Source of the DNA: Phaseolus vulgaris
Lineage: Eukaryota; Streptophyta; Magnoliopsida; Fabales; Fabaceae
Assembly (NCBI RefSeq): GCF_000499845.2
Contig: NC_023759.2
Coordinates: 24,745,670 to 24,809,669 of the forward strand
Length of the DNA stretch: 64,000 nt
Direction of reading: 5' to 3'
Part shown: in pieces, positions 29,184 through 41,170 of the stretch
Numbering within the stretch: position 1 is the stretch's first letter
Layout: each line of letters begins with the position of its first letter
Made by a program: the position numbers and the translations under genes
Notes under the pieces: generated by a model
The model's input: only the letters and a program-made list of their open reading frames with translations
Told to the model about the DNA's origin: nothing
Database searches by the model: none

Positions 29184-30392
29184 TCAGTCATCCTTGCCAT
29201 ATTGCAGCTCAATGATCTGGTTTTGAACAACTTCAATTTGTTCATCCAGGGTCAGAAAGCGAGTGTCCATGCTCTGGAATCTGTTGTCAATGCTCTGGAA
29301 ATTGGTCACAGAAAGATGATGGAGATTTCTTTAATTTTCAGCAAAGCCATCAAGCTTATCCACCATGTATCTTTCAAAAGTAGACATAGAAGGAATCTCA
29401 TCCCCTTGATGTCCTGCACTTGTTCCAGCATCAAAGTTAGTTGCAGGTTGTTCTTCATTGTGGATATCCATATCAGCAACTTGATCTTCTTCATCAAAAT
29501 CAGTAGCTACAACACTTGATGTACCACCATGATCACCATTTTTGCTCACCCATCTTCCATTTATCTTGGTGAATCCCATCTTGCTTAGTGAACCATTATT
29601 CATTTCTTGTGTTGATTTAACCAACTCAAAGGTCTCATATTCAAGATTCACTTCAAAATAGAGCAAGAATTTAGAGATTAAAACAGCATAGGGATAGTGG
29701 TAGTCACTTAACCTCATGGATTTTTGCATATGTTCTTTGATGATATGAATCCAATTGATCTTGATCTTCTTCATGATGCAGTAGATATAAACAAGATCTT
29801 CTTCTGTTAAAACAGAATGGTTTATCCCCCTTAGAGTTAGGATTCAAGTGACAATGAGAGCTAACACCCTTTCATCTAACTTTAACCCTCTAACAGAACT
29901 AGTTCTCACTTGTGCTTGTTGATTCTTCAAGCAGCTTTTGTAGAATTGGACTTTGTTGAAATCTTCCACAACTCCAAGATTACCTTTATTTATTCTAAGA
30001 CAAGCATATTTCAATCCAGTTACAGCAGCCCATACATCATTATGGGTAATCTCCATGTCTACACTTTTAACATGTGAAACAAGGTTGTTTCCTTTAAACT
30101 TTAGGTTTGTGTAGAATACCCGAATCAAATCTGGATATATGTTTCCCTTCATCTCCAATAATCTTCTTAGCAACTGATCCTTGATAAGCTTTCTAACACT
30201 GTCCAGCTTTTGGCTTTTCTACCAATCAAAAGAGACAACTTTTGGATTGTTGATCACTTTTGTGTTTGTCTCGAAGCGATACCTCTCAATAAGCTCATTA
30301 TCCCCTAAAAACCAGCCCTCAAGCCTCCGTTCTGACCTTACAATCCTTGTTTTAATCCTCTTTGATGTAGGTGGAGTGGACTCCATGATAGC
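29184..30392 (-). pseudogene. Fragment of an env-like / plant transposon ORF from another retroelement
   Basis: The minus strand reads a decayed ORF with segments such as LRRLLEMKGNIYPDLIRVFY, EITHNDVWAAVTGLKYACLR, KKIKINWIHIIKEHMQ and YPYAVLISKFLLYFEV. It ends in a heptad-like tail (LDEQIEVVQNQIIELQ) and TGA at 29184-29186. Several stops and frame changes interrupt it. I know similar sequences as the extra 3' ORF of SIRE-type copia elements or as 'putative plant transposon protein'; the exact family is uncertain. The right side is cut by Tat-3 at 30393 and the left abuts Tat-0. Confidence 0.5.
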
Positions 30393-31296
30393 TGTACCGC
30401 CCAGGTGGTCGAAAGTGATGATGTGGCAGTAAGCTATTATATAGGCGTGTTGAACGAGGCACCTGGCTGACAGAAGGGAAGGAAGTCGGGGGGCTCGTGT
30501 AGTCGCCAGTTATTAAGTTGGCGTGCTCCGATCTCTAGCATACCTAAACCGGCGGTCACCGGGTTTGAGATGAAGTCGCTGGATCGCTGAAAGAAGGACA
30601 TCGCCGAAGGATCAGGGAAGCTTGTTCCAGGCTTTCGAAGCAGAGGATGAAGTCGTCAGAGAGTCATTCCCTAGCTAGCCAGAGGTTGAGGTCGAGGAAC
30701 AGCTTACCCGAGCATGCACGATGAAGTAAGTGAAGTAGATCATGATGGCGGCCGGCGAGACCACAGGGAAGGTGTGTATGAAGACACCCGTACTCGCCAC
30801 GCAGAAGAGATCACGCTCCAAGACAGTTATGCGCTGAGTTGCTTCCTGCATAAGTAACTTAGCCAAAGGCCTGAAGAGTAAGAGGTGACGCCCATGTCAA
30901 GGATGCTCCAGATGGTGACACGTGTACAGCTGGATGCGAGCCACGTGTCCAGATGTATAACTGTCAGGAGAGAGAAAGTGCACAGGTATATAAGAGATTC
31001 TAACGAACTTCTGAGGTACGCGCGTTTTAGAATACTTCTTTTACGCTTGCGAGAACTTGAGTACGGTGAGAGAGAATTTTGCACAGTTCCTGAAAGTTCT
31101 TAGTTTTCTCTTAGTATTTTGGTGGTTCAGTCGCTGACTTGGGCGTCAGAGCGTGATCGGCCGCAGCGGCACCGTTCTGTCTTTTGCAGGTTCTTGAGGT
31201 GGATCAACGCGAAGGACGGAAGCTAACACGGCGCAAAGTCGATCCAGATTTGACGAGGCAAGGCTCTTGCGTCTTGGTCAACAGGCAGGATCATCA
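30393..31296 (+). repeat. 5' LTR of Tat-3
   Basis: It starts TGTACCGCCCAGG and ends GGATCATCA. It is 904 bp, and its G-box pair and TATA box are at 30919, 30942 and 30987. Confidence 0.9.
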
Positions 31297-31314
31297 GGCG
31301 CCCACCGTGGGGCC
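31297..31314 (+). other. Primer binding site of Tat-3
   Basis: GGCGCCCACCGTGGGGCC lies directly after the LTR. Confidence 0.85.
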
Positions 31315-31772
31315 TTGTAAAACCTGTCCCCATCCACAGCGTGAGTTCTTGGAGTTTCTGCAGTTTCTGTGTGGTTGTGTGCTGGTGCAACCATTTTCCA
31401 CTGTTCATTGAAGTTTCGTTCGGTAAATTCGTGTTTTCCACCGTTCGTTCGAAGTTTGTTCGGAGAATTGAGGTTTTTTCCCGTTGTTTGAGTTCTTGTT
31501 CAGTGAGGTGAAGTTTTTCGCTGTTCACGCGAGTTTCAATCGGTGAGATCGAAGCTTCGCCGTTCGTTCGGATTTTCGACCGGTGAATCAGAGGTTTTGG
31601 TGGAGGAGTGGTAGGTTCGTGCTCAGTTTGCAAGTTTCTGCGAAGGTTTTTGCCGTTGAGTTCACCTTCTTGGAAGTTCTTTGGAGTTACGAAGTTCTAA
31701 CCGGTTGATTGCTGGATCAATCGTTGTTGAAGGAGGTTTTGTTCGTCGCTCGTCGTGGTCTGCTAAGTTTTC

Positions 31773-33032
31773 ATGAGAAAGATGAGAAGCAACCGTTCGA
31801 GTCCAGTTGTGCCAATTGCTGCTGAAGGCGCCATGACGATGGCGCAGATGATGGAGATCATGCGTGCGCTGCAGGCGAATGTGGAGGCCTCGCGCATAGA
31901 GCAGGCAAAGATGCATTAGGACCTAGTCGCCTCTCAGGCCAGGAATGAAGAGCTCAGCAGAGTGACTGAGGAGTTGCGCCAAGCTCTTCAGGAGCAGAGA
32001 GGACACCCGGTCGCTGAAGAGGTCGCACCGTCGTCGCCACCTCGCGTCTTCCCTATGCCATTTGCACAGGTGATCACAGACACGCCTATCCCTGCGAGTG
32101 TGGTACCCGTGAAGGCTACTTTCACCGACGTGGAGGATCCGGAGGCACATTTCACCACGTTCCACACGCAGATGATGTTGTCAGGAGGCTCGGATGCTGT
32201 GTATTGCAAGATGTTTGTGAGCACGCTCCAGGGAACAACGCTGGAATGGTTTGTGAGCCTTCCTACAGGTCACATAACCAATTTCCAGCAGTTTTCGAAG
32301 CTTTTCGTCGAGCAGTACATAGTGAACAAGGTGCCGCCTAGGGTGTCTTATGATCTGTTCGACTTAAGGCAGTACCAGGGAGAGTCCCTCAGGGACTACT
32401 TGAATCGTTTTGGGGCGCAGATGGTCCGCTCGCCGGCCAAGGACGAAGAGATGTTGGTCTACGCCTTAAAAAAGGGCGTGCTGTCGGGACCTTTCTGCGA
32501 GGCACTGATCAGGGCTCACCCCGCCACGTTTGCTGAGGTTAGGCGACTTGCGGTGGCCCACATCGCCGATGAGAGTGAAGTCACCATGAAGAGAGGGAGC
32601 GTGGCCCCCGCTAGGCCACGTGCCCAGACCAGGATTCAGCCACAGAGGGTGCTGGAGACAGCGGCGGCCAAGAGGGATCAAAGGACCCGTCATCCTTATA
32701 ATCCAAGGAAAAATAAGGGCAGGGGCCCAGGGCGCCCCAGGGAGTACAATCGCCCACCAAAGCATAAGTTTGTCATGGGGTTGGCGGACCTGATCGCCAT
32801 CCCCAATATAGCAGCCAAGCTCAAGGCACCCGAGAATTCCAACAGGGTTGGACCAAAGCCAGACGCCTGGTGCGAATTCCACCAGGGTTTTGGTCACACT
32901 GTGGATTCATGTTTGGCATTGGGATACCAGCTCGACGACCTGGTCAAGAGCGGGTTCCTAAATGATTACCTGCTGGACAGAAGGGCGGAGGGCGCGTCGA
33001 GCTCCCAGCCGGCGGGTGGTGAGGCTCAGTAG
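31773..33032 (+). pseudogene. gag: Tat-3 gag
   Basis: The ATG at 31773 gives the family B Gag N-terminus. A TAG at 31917-31919 replaces GAG (E) after KMH. The same frame then runs from 31920 through the Gag core (GGSDAVYCKMFVSTLQGTTL) and the zinc-knuckle variant CEFHQGFGHTVDSC to TAG 33030-33032, where Tat-4 has CAG. Confidence 0.87.
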
Positions 33033-35243
33033 CACGAAATGCCCACTCACAGAGAGATCCACACCATCGCGGGAGGTTTCTCTGGTGGTGGATGCACCGC
33101 GTCGCAGAGGAAGAAGTATGCGAGGTCTGTGATGACAGTGGACATGTTCGAGGTCCACTCGCCAGATGTGGACATCACGTTCACAAGGGAAGATCTCAGG
33201 GACGTTGTGCCTCATGACAACGATCCAATAGTCATCTCGCTTGTTACGGCGGGAAGGAAGGTCCACAGGGTTCTGGTGGACCAAGGAAGCTCGGCAGATG
33301 TGATGTTCTGGCCGACTTTCACACAGCTGCAGTTGCCCCTTGACCAGCTGAGGCCCTATGGAGGGTGCTTGTATGGTTTCGCTGGCGATCAGGTGGAGGT
33401 CAGGGGGTACATAGAGTTAAGAACTACATTCACGGATGAGGCGGGCTCGAGGACGGAGAAAATCAAGTACCTCGTCGTGAATGCTCCCTCAGCATATAAC
33501 ATTCTGTTGGGAAGACCAACGCTCAACAGAATAGGAGCTGTGCCTTCAACCAGGCACATGAAGGTGAAGTTGCCATCGATGGAAGGGGTGGTGATCACCA
33601 TCAAATCTGACCTGAAGGAGGCGAAGAAATTCTATGAGAATAGCCTCAAGAATAAGAGGTCAGTGAGTTACATCACAACGACGCCGCCTCCCGGTGTGAA
33701 GCCCAGGCCAACAAAATGGCGAGTTGTTGATGCAGCGATGGAGGTGGCCGCCGGAGGCGACATCGCCATGATGGTTGTTGAGGTTGGGGGAGAGAACACC
33801 GATCGGGAAGAAGAGGCGAGGAACCGCCCAGAGGAAGCGAGGGAACTGGGAATCGCCAGGGAAGCTAGACCCAAACCCGTCGAGGAGTGGCTCGAAAGGG
33901 AGATCGGGGGGAAGGTATTCAAGTTGGGAAGATCCTTGGAGGCTGAGCTCCAAGACCAGATCGCCAAGGTGATAGAGCGGCATCTGGATGCTTTTGCATG
34001 GTCTGCTTCAGACATGCCGGGAATCGAGCCCGACTTCTTGTGCCACCATCTAGCAATGGACAACCAGGTCAGACCAGTGCGACAGAGAAGAAGGAAGTTC
34101 AACAAGGAGAGAAGGCAGGCGATCAGGGATGAAACACAGAAGCTCCTCGCCGCAGGCCATATAAGGGAAGTCCAGTACCTTGAGTGGCTGGCCAATGTCG
34201 TACTGGTGAAGAAAAGCAATGGGAAGTGGCGCATGTGCGTCGATTTCACTGACCTAAACAAGGCTTGCCCTAAGGATTCGTATCCTTTGCCAAGCATAGA
34301 CGCCCTGGTTGACAGTGCTGCAGGGTGCAAGTTGTTGAGCTTCCTGGACGCCTTCTCGGGGTACAACCAGATAAAGATGCATCCCATGGATGAAGAGAAG
34401 ACCGCCTTCATGACCGAGAGATCGTGCTACTACTACAAGGTGATGCCCTTTGGGATGAAGAACGTGGGGGCCACGTACCAAAGGTTGATGGATAGGGTAC
34501 TTGCACCAATGCTGGGGAGGAATGTGCAAGCGTACGTGGATGATATGGTCGTGACCTCGCCGGAGAAGGGCAAGCACGTTGCGGACTTGGAGGAGTTGTT
34601 CACCACAATCGCCAAGTTCAGGTTAAAGCTGAACCCCGAGAAGTGCATTTTTGGCGTGGAGGCGAGGAAGTTCTTGGTATTCCTCTTAACTGAAAGAGGA
34701 ATAGAGGCCAATCCTGATAAGTGTGCTGCCATCTTGGCGATGAGGAGCCCGGCTACCGTGAAGGAGGTGCAACAACTTACAGGTCGGATGGCCGCCCTGT
34801 CTCGTTTCGTATCGGCTAGCGGAGAGAAGGGACATCCGTACTTTCAGTGTTTAAGGCGGAACAACAAGTTTGCCTGGACGAAGGAGTGTGAAGAGGCCTT
34901 CGTCAAGCTTAAAGAGTACCTGGCGAGCCCGCCGGTTTTGGGCAAACCGTTGGTGGGAACCCCTCTAAGGTTGTACTTTGTTGTGACTAAGAGGGCGGTG
35001 AGTGCGGTGCTCGCCCAAGACCAAGACCAGGCTCAAAAGCCTATTTACTTCGTCAGCAAGGTGCTGCAGGGCCCCGAGGTCCGATCAAGGGGCAGATTTT
35101 CGCTGATTTTATGGTCGAGCTATCGTCAGAAGCAGCGCGAGTTGAGGGGGATGTTTTCTGTTGGGTGCTCTTGGTGGACGGATCGTCGAACCAGCAGGGT
35201 ATCGGTGCTGGAGTCATCCTGGAAGGGCCCAATGGTGTGCTGA
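33033..35243 (+). pseudogene. pol: Tat-3 protease and RT
   Basis: It is in frame with gag after the TAG. The protease is complete with TAGRKVHRVLVDQGSSADVM, the 11-residue segment that Tat-2 lost. An acidic linker and RT with YVDDMVV follow. RT is open, but a deletion near 35080 joins LQGPE to the RGPIKG tether at a GCCCCGAG microhomology and shifts the frame. Residues after about 680 are therefore out of frame to 35243. Confidence 0.87.
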
Positions 35244-35487
35244 TTGAGCAGTCCCTGAGGTTTGCCTTCAAAGCCAGCAACAATCAAGCAGAATATGAGG
35301 CGTTGATCGCCGGAATTTTGCTGGCCAAGGAGATGGGAGCTAGGGTGCTGATGGCTAAGAGTGACTCACTGTTGGTCACGGGACAAGTAACAGGCGAGTT
35401 CCAAGCCAAGGATCCACAAATGGCGGCTTACCTGGAGTATGTGCGGGAGTTGAAGAGTTCCTTTGTCTCCTTTGAAGTGGTGCATGT
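35085..35487 (+). pseudogene. pol: Tat-3 second RNase H, truncated
   Basis: In the shifted frame, VDGSSNQQG, NNQAEYEAL and KSDSLL are visible, three of the four catalytic acids. The NARADLLAKL motif with the last D is missing because the element ends at FEVVHV. Confidence 0.85.
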
Positions 35488-36098
35488 ACTTTCGTAGGGG
35501 CTGCAACGACGTCTCAAAGTTAGGGTTTCACGGTGGCCCAAGACTCGCGACAGCGCATAACTGCGACTTGTAGCAGGTGCCCGTAGTAGGCGATGTGACG
35601 TGCAGTGGTGTGGGTCGCGACAGAAGTGGTGGCGACTCGTGATGATGTGCAGATGGCTTGCTCATAGTAGGGTCATGTCCAGAAAGTGCGGCGGAGTGCG
35701 CCAGTGCGATGGCGGATCGCATTTCGCGACGAACAGGTGCAGGTGCTTGCGGTGAGCGAGATGACACGGAGGTGCAGTGCGATGGCAGTGATGGAAGACG
35801 CAGGGTGCGCGCGTGCATTTTTGTGCTAGTGCAGCAGTGACGGTGCATTGCTAGGCGCGGGGTGTGGCTATTTTTCGCTGCGGCACGGAGTTATGACAGT
35901 TCAGTTACTAAGCACATCAATATTCGATCTTAGCCAGACTTACGTTAGTGGGCATTAATTTCGATGATGAAGTTCAAGCTTTATATTGCTATTGTCTTTG
36001 CTTAACAGTTGGTCCGGAACGGTTATCACAGTTACCAGTTCAGCGGGATAAGATGGATTCACTTTTGAGAGGTAAGAAATATCGGAGGTAGTGGGAGC
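35488..36098. other. Unidentified 0.6-kb stretch between Tat-3 and a copia fragment
   Basis: The first 370 bases are GC-rich with many GCGA/GATGGC words and no convincing ORF. The rest is AT-richer and may be the 5' part of the copia gag that follows. I cannot assign it. Confidence 0.3.
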
Positions 36099-37090
36099 AT
36101 GATCAGAAGGAGTCAGTCAAAGACTCAAGATTGCTCAAGTGTAACATATTGGAACTACAAGGAGGTGGGGCATTTCAGGAATCAATGCCCATATGATAAA
36201 CAAGTCAACATTGTAGAAGACTCCGCGAGCGAGGACCTCTTAGTCTATTGCGCAGATAATAGTGTGGATTCCTGGGTCATGGATTCTGGTGCTTCATTTC
36301 ATGCTACCCACAACAGTGAAGCATTACAGAATCTAGTTATTGGGGACTTTGGAAAGGTAAGACTAGCGGACAACAAAACTCTTGATGTTACGACCATGGG
36401 TAACATAGTGTTGAAGACGCCAATCGATTTCTGGACTTTGAAGGATGTCAGAGTTGTTCCAAGCTTGACGAAAAGTTTGATTTCTATTAGGCAGTTGGAC
36501 GAACAAGGACATGATGTGAAATTTGGAAATCAGTAGTGGAAGGTCGTCAAGGGAAATCTTGTCATGGCCCGCGAAAGAAAGACAGGTTCGTTGTATATGG
36601 TCGGATTACCGTATAAGGGAGTGGCCATCCTAGTTCAGAAGATAAACAAAGTTCGGTTCATAGAATCTCGTGGGTAGAAGAGGGTTGTCTTTACAAGAGA
36701 GAAGCCCAGAGCCACAGGTCAGATTCAAGATGAACGAGCATGGAAAGGTTCAGGTAGACCAATCAGAGAAACTTATGGCAGTGGGAGCATGGGTCGTGTT
36801 TCAGCTGAAGTCCCTAAACGACAGTGGGTTAGGATAACTAGTATTCCAACTATTGAAACATCTCTAGAAAATTTCTTGTTGAGAATGGAGTATGTTTGTT
36901 CTCAGGCTATTCCAGGATCCGGCAGTCCTGTAAGTGGGAACAGGTAGGAACAAAGAACGAGTCAGTGACTGACGTGTTGAAACTCAGGGGAGTTTTAACG
37001 AAGTCTTCAAAATGATTAAGAAGGCTAGTGGCAACTAGAGGTGGAACATTGAGTTTCGTCGACAGATTACAGAAGTTGTATCTGTTAAAA
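36099..37090 (+). pseudogene. Ty1/copia gag zinc knuckle, protease and pre-integrase fragment
   Basis: The 145-codon ORF has a degenerate knuckle (YWNYKEVGHFRNQC, where both first cysteines have become tyrosine). The copia protease follows with catalytic WVMDSGASFHAT, then LIGDFG/VRLADNK, DVRVVPSLTKSLISI. After the TAG at 36534 the frame continues as WKVVKGNLVMARERKTGSLY, the pre-integrase motif. From about 36620 to 37090 only vague copia-like scraps remain. The lineage is not determinable. The orientation is opposite to the SIRE-like element that follows. Confidence 0.7.
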
Positions 37091-38189
37091 TGTATGGCTT
37101 TAAACTAGAGGGCGGTGAATGGTTTAAAGAGGGTTTTTAAAAACTTTTAAGCCAAGAATGAATTTACTTCGAGAATCACTTGATTTAGAAATCGATTTTG
37201 CTAAAACACAAAGCAAAAAGCACAACACCAGAAAAACAATTAGTTGTTTATACCAGTTGACAAATATTAAAACTGAATTTAAAGAGATTAAGGATAGAGA
37301 AAATGCACACAGAGATTTATACTGGTTCACTCTAAACCCAGAGTTACATCCAGTCTTCCCAGAAAACACTGGGGAAATCCACTAAGCAATCAACCCTAGA
37401 TCACTTACAACACAACCAAAGAAGTGACCTTGATCCCCTCAAGACACACACTTCCTTTGGTCAGCACAACAACACTAAGAATGCTGATCTTGATCCCCTC
37501 AAGAACACACAACACTTTTCAGCAACACACAGAAAGTTTCTTTCAAAAGAACAAAGGATTACACTTGTTACAGAACTAATCTGAAATCAATACAAGATGA
37601 AAAATCCTATCTCACACTCTTTGATCAAACTCAATCTCTAAGCAATCTCAACTTTTCAAAATCTCAATCTCTTGAAAAACTCAAATATGTTTTTCTGTAT
37701 ATATTCAAAGTTGTTGTTTGTTATCAAATCTTAACAAACTATTCATTGCATTTAAAGATTGGTCAAAGCATTAAAAACTAGAGCGTAAACAGTTGTAAAA
37801 AATTTAATGCTCAGTCAAAGCAAAAAAATAGTTTTATGTTATGGTACAAAAACAAACAATCGGTTGTTTCCACGAATCAATCGGTTGTTTTGGTTTTGAT
37901 AGCAAGTCAACCATAAAAACAGTTTTCAACCTTTCTAAAAACACCTAAGTATAAAACAATCGGTTGTTTCGACAAAACAACAGGTTGTTTTTCACTTAGT
38001 TTGAAAAACATTTTTCTTTTAAAAGGATTGAGAGTGCTTATGCTTTGAATTCAATCAATAGTGGATTATACATAAAATATACCCCAAATCCTATCTAAAA
38101 GACAGCTCAGCAACAGCAAGCACAACCAGCCTTACATCATCCTTCAAAGGGTTTGGATTCTTCAAAGCTTGAACACACTTGGTTCAACA
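37091..38189 (-). repeat. 3' LTR of the SIRE-like element
   Basis: The right end is defined by a PPT and TGTTGAACCAAG (reverse of CTTGGTTCAACA, ending 38189). The left end is taken at TGTATGGC (37091), giving 1.1 kb. The left boundary is less certain because no second LTR is visible. Confidence 0.7.
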
Positions 38190-38205
38190 ATCTCCCCCTA
38201 TTTGG
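38190..38205 (-). other. PPT of the SIRE-like element
   Basis: On the minus strand, CCAAATAGGGGGAGAT directly precedes the LTR. A second copy-like tract (ACAAATAGGGGGAGAA) lies near 38464-38486, between RT and the LTR. Confidence 0.75.
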
Positions 38206-38515
38206 TGAAGACAAATCCTTGGTGCTTGTGTTGGATTTGATTGAATCTGAAGCAATTCCTGCAAAAATAACATATAGACAGTCCAATGCTTCTTACAGCA
38301 GCAGGTTAGATTTTCACACATTGAAAGCATATTTCCTGATAAACAATTGGTTGTTTACACCAAACAATCGGTTGTTTCTATTAGCAACAGCAGAAACAGT
38401 TTTATATCAGAGATTTTAACAGATTTAAACAGTTTCAGAGAAAGATACACAAGAACCAATTAATTCTCCCCCTATTTGTCTTCACAAATAGACTCTAACA
38501 TGTATTAAAACAGAT

Positions 38516-40326
38516 TTAGGAGAGATTATTAAGATCAAGGATACCTAACTCATTTCTTTGAAAGAAGAACCTCCCTTTTGGTAGTGGTTTAGTGAAGATA
38601 TCATCTAACTGCAGTTTTGTTTCTACAAACTTCACTTCACAGTCCCCATTGCTTACATGATCTCTGATGAAATGTTGTCGTATCTCAATATGTTTGGTCT
38701 TTGAGTGCTCAATCTGATTTTTGGTAAGATTGATGGCACTTGTGTTATCACACATCAAAGGGACTTTGCTGATTTTTAATCCAAAGTCTGCAAGTTTTTG
38801 TTTGAGCCATAGAATTTGTGCACACCAACTTCCAGCAGCTATATACTCAGCTTCAGTAGTAGAGAGAGCAACACATGCTTGCTTCTTGTTATGCCATGAG
38901 ATTAGGCTTGAGCCAAGAAGGTGGCAAGTGCCACTTGTGCTCTTCCTATCTAGCTTGCAACCTGCAAAGTCAGAATCTGAATAACCAATTAAATGAATGG
39001 GAGAGTGAGAAGGATGCCATAACCCAACAGTTGATGTTCCTTTGAGATATTTCAGAATTCTTTTTGCAGCTTTGAAGGGTGACTCTTTAGGATTTGCTTG
39101 ATATCTTGCACAAAGACACACCGCAAACATGATGTCCGGCCTACTTGTTGTTAGATATAGCAAAGAGCCAATCAATCCTCTATATTTGGTTTGATCTACT
39201 TCCTTTCCAACAACATCAGCATCCATGTAGCAGCTTGATGTCATTGGAGTGCTTGCTTCTTTGCAATTCTCCATTTCAAATTTCTTGAGAATCTCCTTGC
39301 AATACTTTGATTGACATAAAAAGATCCCATCCCTTGTTTGCTTAACCTGCAATACAAGAAAGAAAGACAATTCTCCCATCATAGACATTTCAAACTCACC
39401 TTTCATTGCAGCCACAAATTCTTCACACAAACTATCTTGTGTAGCACCAAAGATGATGTCATCAACATAGATTTGCACAAGAATTATTTCTGAATTTGAC
39501 TTTTTGATGAAGAGAGTCTTGTCTACCATTCCCCTTTCATAACCATGAGATAGCATAAAGTTGCTAAGCCTCTCATACCATTGCCTTGGAGCTTGCTTCA
39601 GTCCATACAAAGGTTTCTTCAATTTGAAGACATGGTTGGGATGTTGATGATCTTCAAAGCCCGGTGGTTGATCCACATACACTTCCTCATTGATGTAGCC
39701 ATTCAAGAAAGCACTCTTGACATCCATTTGGAAGAGCTTAAAACCACTCATACAAGCAAAAGCCAGCAGCAGCCTTACAGCCTCCAACCTTGCAACAGGG
39801 GCAAAGGTTTCACCATAATCAATGCCTACTTCTTGATTGTAGCCTTTGGCAACTAGCCTTGCTTTGTTCCTTGTGATCACACCATCTTCATCCAACTTGT
39901 TTATGAACACCCACTTCGAACCTATGATGTTCATCTCAGCTGTTTTAGGGACAAGAAACCATACCTCATTCCTTTCAAACTGATTCAACTCTTCATGCAT
40001 AGCTTCAACCCACTTTTCATCCTTGAGAGCTTCATCAATTGACTTCGGTTCAATTTGAGAGACAAAAGTTGTGTGCCTGCAGAAGTTTGAGATGGAGCTA
40101 CGTGTAGAGACACCTTCCTTTATCTGCCTTATGATGTTTTCCACTGATAGATCTCTAGGAATCCTCTATTCTTTGGGCAGCTCACTCTGTTGCAGAATTT
40201 CAATCGGTTGTTTCTACGAATCAACCGGTTGTTTTTCTGCACTGATGTCCAACTTCTCCAAACTGATGCTCTGTTCATCCTCTTCAGCACTGGTCTTCGG
40301 GATTTGGATGCTTTTGCAATCTACCT
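38516..40326 (-). pseudogene. pol: SIRE-like copia pol: linker, RT and RNase H
   Basis: The 542-codon ORF (40144-38516) is the copia RT-RNase H: EALKDEKWVEAMHEELNQFE, ARLVAKGYNQ, DVKSAFLNG, KPLYGLKQAPRQWYE, the active site YVDDIIFGA, then RNase H with GYSDSDFAGCKLDRKSTSG and STTEAEYIAA, ending near FTKPLPKGRF. It is open throughout. Upstream, the same frame continues to 40326 but with two TAG codons in the linker. One lies next to a pair of AACAACCGATTG-type motifs that also occur in the LTR. At 40326 the frame is broken by Tat-4 and resumes at 52489 with the integrase end. Confidence 0.88.
40322..40326. repeat. Target site duplication of Tat-4, left copy (TACCT)
   Basis: TACCT precedes the left LTR and is repeated at 52484-52488 after the right LTR. 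Removing Tat-4 and one copy restores the copia frame across the site. Confidence 0.92.
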
Positions 40327-41143
40327 TGATCCTGCCTGTTGCACAAAACCTTGGAACTTGCCTCGTCAATGGATCGACGTGTGCACCGCTTCTACCTCCG
40401 TCCTTCGTCGCGATCCACTTCAAGAACCTGCAAAAGAACAGAGCGGCGCCGCTGCGGCCGATCGCACTCCAACGCCCAAGTCAGTGATTGAACCACCAAA
40501 TACTTCAAGAGCAAACACTCAAGAACTCTCAAGGAGCCGTGCAATGCTCTCTCTCACAGTATGCTCAAGAACTCGCAAGCGTAAAGAGTATAATCTGAAC
40601 GTGCGTACCTCGAAAGTTCGTTGGGAAACCCTTTTATACCTGGTCACTTTCTCTCTCCTGGCAGTTACACACCTGGACACGTGGCTCGCATCCAGTCGTA
40701 CACGTGCCATCATCTGGAGCCTCCTTGACTCGGGCGCTGCTTCTGACTCTCCTTTGGCTAAGTTACTTATGCATGGTGCTGCCCAGTGCATAGCTAACTT
40801 GGGAGCGCGATCTCTACTAGAACTGGCGAGTTAGGGTGCCTTCGTACACCTTCCCTGTGGTCTCGCCGGCCGCCTTCATAATCTGCACCACCTTCATCTT
40901 CGGCGATGTGCTTGCTCTGGCGATCTCCCATCACTTGGTCGCCTGAGTTTACATCTGGCGACTTCATCTTTAACCTGGTGATCACCGGTTCTGGTATGCT
41001 GGAGATCGGAGCACGCCAACTTAATAACTGGCGACTACACAAGTCCCCCGACTTCCTCCCCTTCTGCCAACCTGGCGTCTTGTCAACACGCCTATATTGT
41101 AGCTGGATGCCACGTCATCGCTTCCGACTACTAGGGCGGTACA
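40327..41143 (-). repeat. 3' LTR of Tat-4
   Basis: It is 817 bp, reverse oriented. On the minus strand the TATA box (GGTATAAAAGG) lies at 40631-40640, with G-boxes at 40678-40683 and 40701-40706. Confidence 0.93.
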
Positions 41144-41170
41144 CAAGCCCCCCAGTCTTAAGCGAAGACT
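41144..41170 (-). other. PPT of Tat-4 with adjacent hairpin
   Basis: On the plus strand CAAGCCCCCC is followed by AGTCTT (41154-41159), loop AAGCG and AAGACT (41165-41170). Confidence 0.8.

Larger units (their letters stand above)
30393..35487 (+). mobile_element. Tat-3: 3'-truncated family B element
   Basis: It has a 5' LTR, PBS, gag, protease, RT and part of the second RNase H. It ends at about 35487 inside the VVHVPREQ region, with no integrase, UTR, aORF or 3' LTR. It carries two stops (31917, 33030) and a deletion of about 200 bp near 35080 that removed the first RNase H. Confidence 0.88.
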
